From the NCBI GenBank assembly GCA_902775605.1, contig CACYNE010000007.1:1-64000 (forward strand): DNA of 64,000 bases. Direction: 5' to 3'. Source of the stretch: an uncultured Prevotellaceae bacterium. GTDB taxonomy: Bacteria; Bacteroidota; Bacteroidia; Bacteroidales; Bacteroidaceae. Under the pieces are notes generated by a model, which worked only from the letters and a program-made list of their open reading frames with translations, did not search any database and was not told the origin of the DNA. Every line of letters starts with the position of its first letter. Position 1 is the stretch's first letter. This document shows positions 7,623-15,571 of this stretch, piece by piece. The position numbers and the translations under genes are program-made.

Positions 7623-10600
7623 ATGAAGACCCTCAGAATCTTCCTCGTGGCAGTGATGATGCTCCTGCCTCTGACAATGACCGCACAGCGTTTGCAGCAG
7701 AAGCTAGGACGCAGTGTGGTTGCAGTAAACCGTTCCGGTAGTACCATCCGTAGCGTGACATCTACAGCAGGTACTGGTTCGCTCATCTCCTGGCGTAAGC
7801 TTGCTGAGGAGCCGGAAGGCACCACCTATAACGTCTATAAGCGTGCCAAGGGTGCTACGGACTATACGAAAGTGAACTCAAAGCCCCTGACGGTGACCTG
7901 TCTGCAGACCACGCTGACCAACAATACAGAGTATGCGGTGACTGCCATTTCACCCAGCGGCGTAGAAGGAGCGATGAGCTCTCCTTTCTTATATAAGACC
8001 CAGTCATACCCCAACGTATGGTTTGATTTTAACTTTGACAACACCGTCATCAACCGTAATGACTACCGCACCAAGTTCGTGTGGCCCATGGACCTGAACG
8101 GTAATGGTGAGTATGATGCCGTGGTGGTGGACCGTCTCTATGCGGGTGCCGCCAGTGGCGAGGAAAGCGATGAGGAGGAAAATACTGCCACCACCTCGCA
8201 TAAGATTCAGGCCTACAAGCTCGATGGTACCCTACTCTGGACGGTTGATATGGGTCCTAACGTCAATATCTGCAGTGGACAGAACGATATGGTGGTGGCC
8301 TATGACATCAACTGCGACGGACGCTGCGAGGTGATGATTAAGTCGAGCGACGGCACCCGTTTCTGGGATAAGGAGAACGAGACGTGGGGGAAGTATGCAA
8401 TGGGAAGCGATGTGCCCGACGTGGATGGTGACGGCATCATAGATTACCGCACACAAGAGGTGCGCAACCGTCCGTTCTATATCTCCGTGATTGATGGTGC
8501 CACGGGTGCCGAGATTGCCTGCAGCGAACTGAAATACAACGAGGTGACAGACGGTTCGGACAGCTATAACCGTACCTCGCGTCCCCGTTATATGAGTGAC
8601 GGCTACTCAGCTATGGACGGTCATTTCTGTATCTGCTACCTTGACGGCATCCATCCCTCATTGGTGATGGAGTGTCTGGATCGTGACAAGGACAAGACCC
8701 ATCATAACTACGTATTCACCTGGGACTACGACTGGACGGGCGGCACACCTACCAACTGGCATCACTCGGCTACCTGGAGCCGCAACGACAAACGACCTTG
8801 GCCCGCTGAGTTCCACCAGCTGCGTGTGGCCGACGTCAACGGTGACGGCTGCGACGAGATGATACAAGGAGGCTATTCGGTGAATCCTCTGAAAGGATGG
8901 TTTCAGAGCCCTGGCATCGGTCACGGTGACCGTTATATTCTCAGCGACATCGACCCAGACCGTCCTGGCTTGGAGGTCTATGCCATCCAGCAGAGTGCAT
9001 TACTGGGACAATTGCTTTATGATGCCGAGACGGCTGAACGCATCAAGGAATGGTACCTGCCAAGTGTCTATGATGTAGGACGTGGTGCTTGTCTCGACAT
9101 TGATGCTTCGCACAAGGGTTATGAGATACTGAGCTATGCCGATGATTACGTCTATGACTGCAAAGGCGAGAAGACGGGACAGACCCGTTCGGGTTCCATG
9201 TTTGAAGGTGTATGGTGGGATGGACGCTTGCAACGTGAATGGCTCAACTCGCCCGGTGGCAGTGGATGGGGTACCAATGTAATGATTACCCGTGTACTGG
9301 GTGAACGCCTCTGCGAGTTCTCGCAGGAGTCGTCATGGGCCACACATGGAGGCACCGGTACGCGTCCTGCCTTTATGGGTGATATCACTGGTGACTGGCG
9401 TGAGGAAATCATACTGGCCAAACAGAATGCCAACAGCTCTACTGGACTGGTGGGCTACACCACGAATATGCCCACCACCTATAGTATCTATTGCCTTCAG
9501 CAAGATCCTCATTATCGTCTCGACTGTACCACTCGCGGCTACTACCAGCACCCTAACACGGGCTTTTACCTGGGTGGTGATATGCCGATGCCACCATTGC
9601 CGCCTGTCTATACTTCTGACGTACGCAATGAGATGGCAAGCGGCAAGAGCGTGATGTTCGACCTTCAGGGCAATAATAATGAACCCATCACCGTGAACCA
9701 TTCACCAAGTATGCTCTATCTGATGAATCCGCGTGGTCACGACTATTCCTTTACAGGCAATGGCACCATCGGCAATGGTATGATGATAAAGTCAATGCAA
9801 GGCTTGGTGACCTTCAACTGCAACCTGGGACATACGGGCAAGAATATCATCAGCGAGGGTACGCTTGCTGTCAACGGAACCATCAGCGGTCCTGTGGAAC
9901 TGCGGGCTCGTGGTACTCTGAGCGGCAACGCCGTACTCAATGATACCATCACTTTCGAGGGCGCATTGAACTATGAAGGCTGTCGACTAATGCCTGAGTC
10001 TGCTATCACCTTCAAGAAGAGCGTTACATTACCTGGTGAAGTATATATAGAAATTAAACCTGGCAACAAGATCGTTGTAGAAGGTAACCTCACCTTCAAG
10101 AATACCAACTATATCACTGTAAACCTTGACAACAAGGATGCTGCCGATTATGTTGTTGCCGAATGTACGGGAACGCTGACCTGCGATCCTTCAAAGTTGA
10201 AGACTCGCGGACTCGATGGAATCAACTACGACCTGCTTATTGTTGACAACAAGCTCATTCTGAAGATAAACCCCACTCGTGCCCCACAGACCAACGTGGT
10301 GTGGACTGGTAACGAGAGTAAGGTGTGGGATTATAAAGCTCAGAACTTCGACTATAACGGTGCTACGGCTTTCGTGGCTGGTGATGCTGTCGTATTCAAC
10401 GCTCAGGCCAGTCAGAAGGCTATTATCCTCAACGAGCCAATGGTTACCAACGGAGTTTTCTTCGACAGCGGAAAATATACGCTTTCTGGCGAGGGCGGCA
10501 TCTCTGGCGAGGGCAACGTAACTGTTAACAAAGATGCCGACGTAACGCTTAACATGAAGTATAGCGACTATACGGGCAAGACCATCATCAATGGCGGCAC

Positions 10601-12020
10601 ACTTACCGTGCCTAACTTCTACGACGGTGGTCAAAAGAGTGCCATCGGTGCCTCTGCTGCTACAGAAGGCAACCTACAAATCATTGGTGGAACACTGGTG
10701 CTCTCGAAAGATAATATGGCTACCGACCATGTCGTAACCCTCACAGATACAGCCACCATTCGTGTGACAGCCAGCAACAGTGCCTTAACGCTGAAAGGAC
10801 AGGTGAAGGGTTCTGGTTATCTCGTAAAGGACGGTTCTGGACGTATCAACTTCAACTATGGCGGCACCAACAACTTTGCGGGTGTCATCGTGAAGAAAGG
10901 TACGATAGCCCAAGGCGCATGGAACACCACGTTCGGTAAGGTAGGCAGTCCCATGCTACTGGCAGGTGGCGAGGTACATCAGATTGATGTGAACAGCACC
11001 TCGACTGTACCAACGTTTAATCACGTGGTCACCGTTCAGGAAGGCACAACAAACAAGCTTATCGGTTCTTCACGCGGCAAGATCAACGGCTCCTTCAAGG
11101 GTAGTGGTAATCTTACTATCCAGACAAAATATGTGCGTTGCGACGTAGGTGCCAACTTCAGTCAGTTTGAAGGTCAGCTTACTGCTGTGGGAGATGACGG
11201 CAACTTCCGTCTGATGTCCAACGTAACAGATATGAGTAAGGCAAAAGTTGTGATAGGCACAGGCACTTATATGGCCCATTATGCCAGTGGCAGCGGTAAT
11301 GAGGCTACAGCTACAATGAAGATTGGAGCACTTTCGGGCACAGCTGCCGACGGCGTGCTGGGTGGTGGTCAGAGTACCTATCAGATTGGCTATCGCAATG
11401 AGGATACTTCTTTCTCGGGTCTGCTGAAAGCGAAGAGTATAGTCAAGGTGGGCAGCGGCAAATTGACACTGAAGACTTCTGGTCATACATCGCCCATTAC
11501 CGTCAATGAGGGAACGTTGGAACTGCAGAACACTTCTTCCAACACGCTGTGCAGCGGTCTGATTACCGTTGCCAAGGGCGGCACCCTCACAGGCACTGCC
11601 ACCGTGCAGAATGTCACCATGAAGCAGGGGGCTACTATCCTCTGTATGCTGACGGCATCCTCCAATTCTCGGTTAACTGTAAAAGGCAACCTTACTCATT
11701 CTGGCGACACCCTTTTAGTGCGTATTCCCTCTACTCGAAAACTCAAGGAGGGCGACGAGCTGACCGTTTTCAACGTACAAGGCACTCATAAAGGCGATGT
11801 TACTGTGAAGACCGAGGCCGAGGATGGCACAGCCTATGAATTTGATACCACCAATCTGCTCACCGATGGGATCATCCGTGTCAAGTCGGTTGTCACAGGA
11901 ATAGAATTAATTCATAATGAGAAAGGGTCTGGTACGATGTTTGACCTCAGTGGTCGCCGCGTGCAAATTCCAAAGCGCGGATTGCTTATCATTGATGGTA
12001 AAAAGAAACTGGTACAATAA
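7623..12020 (+). CDS. PL11 rhamnogalacturonan lyase with long beta-strand-repeat C-terminal region
   Basis: Predicted secreted lyase cleaving the rhamnogalacturonan I backbone. A signal peptide (about 1-21, MKTLRIFLVAVMMLLPLTMTA) precedes a PL11-type module (about 25-650): fibronectin-like start with LISWRKLAEEPEGTTYNVYK, then many DxNxDG calcium-binding turns of the eight-bladed propeller (DLNGNGEYDAVVVDRL, DINCDGRCEVMIKSSDG, DVNGDGCDEMIQGG, GDITGDWREEIILAKQ) and the closing GYYQHPNTGFYLGGDMP. PL11 enzymes are usually about 600-650 aa; here about 750 further residues carry repeated G-x-L-x-V/N-G strands (SEGTLAVNGTISG, INGGTLTVPN, VNEGTLELQN) resembling autotransporter-type beta-helix repeats. 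The last residues (FDLSGRRVQIPKRGLLIIDGKKKLVQ) look like a Prevotella-type C-terminal sorting or anchoring signal. First gene of the CAZyme run; 12 bp to the next. Confidence 0.88.
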   Translation: MKTLRIFLVAVMMLLPLTMTAQRLQQKLGRSVVAVNRSGSTIRSVTSTAGTGSLISWRKLAEEPEGTTYNVYKRAKGATDYTKVNSKPLTVTCLQTTLTNNTEYAVTAISPSGVEGAMSSPFLYKTQSYPNVWFDFNFDNTVINRNDYRTKFVWPMDLNGNGEYDAVVVDRLYAGAASGEESDEEENTATTSHKIQAYKLDGTLLWTVDMGPNVNICSGQNDMVVAYDINCDGRCEVMIKSSDGTRFWDKENETWGKYAMGSDVPDVDGDGIIDYRTQEVRNRPFYISVIDGATGAEIACSELKYNEVTDGSDSYNRTSRPRYMSDGYSAMDGHFCICYLDGIHPSLVMECLDRDKDKTHHNYVFTWDYDWTGGTPTNWHHSATWSRNDKRPWPAEFHQLRVADVNGDGCDEMIQGGYSVNPLKGWFQSPGIGHGDRYILSDIDPDRPGLEVYAIQQSALLGQLLYDAETAERIKEWYLPSVYDVGRGACLDIDASHKGYEILSYADDYVYDCKGEKTGQTRSGSMFEGVWWDGRLQREWLNSPGGSGWGTNVMITRVLGERLCEFSQESSWATHGGTGTRPAFMGDITGDWREEIILAKQNANSSTGLVGYTTNMPTTYSIYCLQQDPHYRLDCTTRGYYQHPNTGFYLGGDMPMPPLPPVYTSDVRNEMASGKSVMFDLQGNNNEPITVNHSPSMLYLMNPRGHDYSFTGNGTIGNGMMIKSMQGLVTFNCNLGHTGKNIISEGTLAVNGTISGPVELRARGTLSGNAVLNDTITFEGALNYEGCRLMPESAITFKKSVTLPGEVYIEIKPGNKIVVEGNLTFKNTNYITVNLDNKDAADYVVAECTGTLTCDPSKLKTRGLDGINYDLLIVDNKLILKINPTRAPQTNVVWTGNESKVWDYKAQNFDYNGATAFVAGDAVVFNAQASQKAIILNEPMVTNGVFFDSGKYTLSGEGGISGEGNVTVNKDADVTLNMKYSDYTGKTIINGGTLTVPNFYDGGQKSAIGASAATEGNLQIIGGTLVLSKDNMATDHVVTLTDTATIRVTASNSALTLKGQVKGSGYLVKDGSGRINFNYGGTNNFAGVIVKKGTIAQGAWNTTFGKVGSPMLLAGGEVHQIDVNSTSTVPTFNHVVTVQEGTTNKLIGSSRGKINGSFKGSGNLTIQTKYVRCDVGANFSQFEGQLTAVGDDGNFRLMSNVTDMSKAKVVIGTGTYMAHYASGSGNEATATMKIGALSGTAADGVLGGGQSTYQIGYRNEDTSFSGLLKAKSIVKVGSGKLTLKTSGHTSPITVNEGTLELQNTSSNTLCSGLITVAKGGTLTGTATVQNVTMKQGATILCMLTASSNSRLTVKGNLTHSGDTLLVRIPSTRKLKEGDELTVFNVQGTHKGDVTVKTEAEDGTAYEFDTTNLLTDGIIRVKSVVTGIELIHNEKGSGTMFDLSGRRVQIPKRGLLIIDGKKKLVQ

Positions 12021-12032
12021 AAAGACTTACCA

Positions 12033-14927
12033 ATGAAGGATCTACTATTGATACTATTTTGCCTGCTATGCTGTCCTACGGTCAAGGCTGAAGTGGCTTG
12101 GTTCGATGGTACGAACCCCGTCACCTATCAAGTTGATGGCAAGGTCGACGCTGTAGTGCAGATAGCCCTGCGGATGTTTTGTAATGATATGGAACTGGTG
12201 ACAGGCCATAAAACCGTTGAGTCAAAAAATGCCGTTATCCGTATCGTCCAGGGAAAAGGTTTGGATGACGGGTTCCGAATCTCTGTGACGGATGGTCAAG
12301 TAGTGATTGAGGGCCACAACGCCCGAGGCACCGCTTACGGACTATTGGAACTCAGTCGCATGGCGGGGGTGTCGCCTTGGGTGTGGTGGGGCGATGTGCG
12401 TCCTTACAGCCTTCATCGTCTCAGCTTGCCTGAGTCTTTCTCCTACGAACATACGCCGAGTGTGACCTATCGCGGCATCTTTATCAACGACGAGGACTGG
12501 TCGTTTCGCAGGTGGTCGATGGACAACATGGGGCCACAGACCTACAAGCGACTGTTTGAGTTGATGCTTCGTCTAAGGGCCAACACTCTATGGCCGGCCA
12601 TGCACGAGGGTACACCAGGTTTCTTTACGGTAAAAGGGAATAAAGAGATGGCTGACTCGTTTGGTATCGTCATAGGTACTTCGCATTGTGAGCCATTGCT
12701 TAGAAACAATGTAGCCGAATGGGATGTCAAAGAACGCGGAGCCTATAACTACATCACCAACCGCGAGCGAGTGCAGCAATATTGGACGGAGCGGTTAAAG
12801 GAGGTGAAAGGCTCTGAACAGCTGTTCACCCTCGGTATGCGTGGCATTCACGATGGTTCGATGGAGGGTGTGAAGACTCCCCAAGAGAAGTTGGAAGGTC
12901 TGCAGCAGGTTATTGATGATCAGCGCCAACTCCTACGCAAGTTCTACAATAAAAAAGTGGAACAGGTTCCCCAAGTGTTCATTCCTTATAAGGAGGTGCT
13001 GGAGATTATGGAAAGCGGACTCAAGGTGCCCGATGATGTAACGCTGATGTGGTGTGACGATAACTACGGTTACATGACACGTCTGCCCGATGCGGAGCAA
13101 CAGAAACGCAAGGGAGGGGGAGGCGTTTATTATCATCTGAGCTACTGGGGACGTCCACACGATTACCTATGGCTGACGACCACACAACCAGGGCTTATTT
13201 ACTCAGAGATGAAGGAAGCCTACGACCACAACTGTCGACGACTGTGGATAGCAAACGTACACGATCCGAAGATAGCGGCGTATGATTTGGAGTTGTTCCT
13301 GGATATGGCATGGGACATCAATGCCATTCAGCCTCAGACCATCAGCCAGCATCTTGAAAACTGGCTCTGTACGCAGTTTGGGGCGTTGGTAGGTAAGGCC
13401 ATCGCTCCTGCCATGCGTGAGTGGTATCGTCAGAACGCCATTCGCCGTCCGGAGTTTATGGGTTGGACACAGGTGGAACTTGACAAGAAACGCTATCCTG
13501 GCGGAAAGTCAATACCCACGACTACGGAATTCACGATGATTGAGGCTTACGAGCGTATGGAAGCATTCGCCCGTATCGAAGCAACCGTTGAAACCTACCG
13601 TCCATTAGTGATGGAGGGTCGACAGGATGCCTATTTCGCCCATGTGCTCTATCCCGTCCACGCAGCTGCCGCCATGTCACGAAAAATGCTCGCTCATGAG
13701 GAGGAGGGCCGACGAGCTTACAAAGAGATTCAACGACTGACGGAGCACTACAATACGCTGAACGGTGGTAAGTGGCGCGGACTGATGTCATCAGCTCCCC
13801 GCAACCTGCCCGTATTCGGCGAGGTGCGTACCATGTTGCCACAGCATCCCTCCATGGACCGCTTCATCTCTAAGAATGCCTGCGACTATCAGCAGGGCAA
13901 AGGCACAACCATCCAGATGCTCGGCCACTCGATGAACGCTGTCAGCATTTCCAAGGACAAAGAGCTTGTCTATGAGTTCGAGAGCATCTACGAGGGAGAT
14001 GCCGTGCTCTATACCGCCATGATTCCCACACAACCCAACGATAAAGGTGATTTACGTTATCAAGTTCAACTCGATGACCAACAGCCCATCGTTATCTCTC
14101 TGAAGGAACCCTACCGCTCCGAGCCATGGAAACAGAATGTGTTGCGCTGTCAGGCACTCAAGAAAGCACCAATAAATGTATCCAAAGGCCAGCATACCCT
14201 AAAGGTCAAAGCTCTTGACAACCATATCATCATGGATCAGTGGATGATAGATTTTAATCCTGATCTTCAGTTCTATATGATTCCAACACAATTCAATATA
14301 TCATTGGCCGATAATCTCAGTTTAAAAGGCAAGCGCATCGGTGTGATAGGCGATAGCTATGTGCGCAACCATCGTGAACCTGTAGAAAACACCTGGCACT
14401 ATAAGTTTGCTCAAAAACATGGTATGCAGTATTTCAACTACGGGCGCAACGGCAACTGCATAGCCCTTGACTTGAAACAATGGGGTACGGGTATGTACAA
14501 GCGCTACAAGGAGATGAACGATACGCTTGACTATGTCATTGTTATTGCCGGTCACAACGATGCCAGCCAAGGACGCCTCGATAGCATTGGTATCGATACT
14601 TTTCGTGAACGGTTAGGCATTCTCTGTAACGGTTTGAAGGAGAAATATCCCCAGTCGACAATACTCTTCTTTACGCCGTGGACGTGCGAGAATTTCACGG
14701 GCAGCCCCCGTCAGCGTGTGATAGATGCTATGCTGGAGGTATGCGGCACTTATGGCATCCCCGTGTTCGATGCAGCTCGCCGCAGTAATGTCTATGCAGA
14801 CAGTCAGGCGTTTCGTCGCCAGTATTTCCAAGGAGGCAAGGGTACTGATACGGCTCATCTGAATGCTCGAGGCCACAACCTCTTCCTGCCCGTAGCAGAA
14901 CAGTTCATCTTGAAATACATCAAATAA
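12033..14927 (+). CDS. GH115 alpha-glucuronidase-like protein fused to an SGNH hydrolase
   Basis: Predicted two-enzyme protein of 964 aa. A signal peptide (MKDLLLILFCLLCCPTVKA) is followed by a GH115 module: N-terminal glycosidase-associated domain (GTAYGLLELSRMAGVSPWVWWGD), then the conserved TYRGIFINDEDWSFRRWS, NTLWPAMHEG, TLMWCDDNYGYMTRLP and YYHLSYWGRPHDYLWLTTTQP motifs. GH115 removes (4-O-methyl)glucuronic acid from polysaccharide side chains. From about residue 755 the sequence changes to an SGNH/GDSL esterase: IGVIGDSYVRNH (nucleophile Ser), a GRNGNC block, IAGHNDAS and DTAHLNARGH (Asp/His pair). The esterase substrate cannot be read from sequence; an acetyl group on the same side chain is a reasonable guess. 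It is translationally spaced in the PL11-GH2 series (12 bp before, 7 bp after). Confidence 0.88.
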   Translation: MKDLLLILFCLLCCPTVKAEVAWFDGTNPVTYQVDGKVDAVVQIALRMFCNDMELVTGHKTVESKNAVIRIVQGKGLDDGFRISVTDGQVVIEGHNARGTAYGLLELSRMAGVSPWVWWGDVRPYSLHRLSLPESFSYEHTPSVTYRGIFINDEDWSFRRWSMDNMGPQTYKRLFELMLRLRANTLWPAMHEGTPGFFTVKGNKEMADSFGIVIGTSHCEPLLRNNVAEWDVKERGAYNYITNRERVQQYWTERLKEVKGSEQLFTLGMRGIHDGSMEGVKTPQEKLEGLQQVIDDQRQLLRKFYNKKVEQVPQVFIPYKEVLEIMESGLKVPDDVTLMWCDDNYGYMTRLPDAEQQKRKGGGGVYYHLSYWGRPHDYLWLTTTQPGLIYSEMKEAYDHNCRRLWIANVHDPKIAAYDLELFLDMAWDINAIQPQTISQHLENWLCTQFGALVGKAIAPAMREWYRQNAIRRPEFMGWTQVELDKKRYPGGKSIPTTTEFTMIEAYERMEAFARIEATVETYRPLVMEGRQDAYFAHVLYPVHAAAAMSRKMLAHEEEGRRAYKEIQRLTEHYNTLNGGKWRGLMSSAPRNLPVFGEVRTMLPQHPSMDRFISKNACDYQQGKGTTIQMLGHSMNAVSISKDKELVYEFESIYEGDAVLYTAMIPTQPNDKGDLRYQVQLDDQQPIVISLKEPYRSEPWKQNVLRCQALKKAPINVSKGQHTLKVKALDNHIIMDQWMIDFNPDLQFYMIPTQFNISLADNLSLKGKRIGVIGDSYVRNHREPVENTWHYKFAQKHGMQYFNYGRNGNCIALDLKQWGTGMYKRYKEMNDTLDYVIVIAGHNDASQGRLDSIGIDTFRERLGILCNGLKEKYPQSTILFFTPWTCENFTGSPRQRVIDAMLEVCGTYGIPVFDAARRSNVYADSQAFRRQYFQGGKGTDTAHLNARGHNLFLPVAEQFILKYIK

Positions 14928-14934
14928 AGGAACA

Positions 14935-15567
14935 ATGAAGAGATTATTCGTTATGTTTGTCCTGATATGCTGTGCTGTAATGGTACAGGCACAGTATGTG
15001 GACCAGAAGGAAGCGAAGGCTGATGGCAACCGCCCGCTGGCGGAGTTTGTTACACTGAAGAAGGTGTTGTGGAACTTCGACTGGGAATATTCCTCTGGTA
15101 AGGAACAGAAAGAATGGAGGCATGTTGATCTTCCCCATGATTTTCAGTTCGAGCAGCCGTGGACTGAAGATGGCAGCAGGCAACGTGTCTATGTCTTTAC
15201 CAATGCCTCGGAGGTTGAACTCTTTCTCAATGGCAAAAGCCTCGGCGTGAAGTTGAAAATAGAAGAAGAGGTGTCGGAATGGAAATCCGATGGTATGGAC
15301 TTACATTATCTGAATGTTTTTGCTGTAGATAATAAAGGCCGTATTGTTCCTGACTACGATTGCAAACTATCAGTCAATGTCAGCGGTCCTGCCACTCTAC
15401 TTGCCCTTGACAATGGAGACCATTATACCGACGACCTCTTTGCTGGCATCGCTAAGAAACAAATGCGCAGCGGCAAGATGCAAATCATCTTACGCAGCAA
15501 GCGTGAGGCTGGTCAGGTGACAGTCAGTGCTGTTTCTAATAAATTCAAAGCAACCTATAAAATATAA
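14935..15567 (+). pseudogene. GH2-family remnant lacking the catalytic core (internal deletion)
   Basis: An intact 210-codon frame that joins two distant parts of a GH2 beta-galactosidase-like protein. Residues 1-80 have a signal peptide (MKRLFVMFVLICCAVMVQA) and the start of the sugar-binding jelly roll (WNFDWEYSSG, EWRHVDLPHDFQFEQPWTEDGSR). Straight after, residues 82-210 match the C-terminal DUF4982/Ig-like end (VYVFTNASEVELFLNGKSLG, VDNKGRIVPDYDCKLSVNVSGPATLLALDNGD). The TIM-barrel with both catalytic glutamates is gone, so it cannot be a glycosidase. The join is in frame, leaving a secreted two-domain protein that could still bind sugar, but decay is the simpler reading. Seven bp from the GH115 gene and four from the next GH2. 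Confidence 0.75.
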
Positions 15568-15571
15568 CAAA

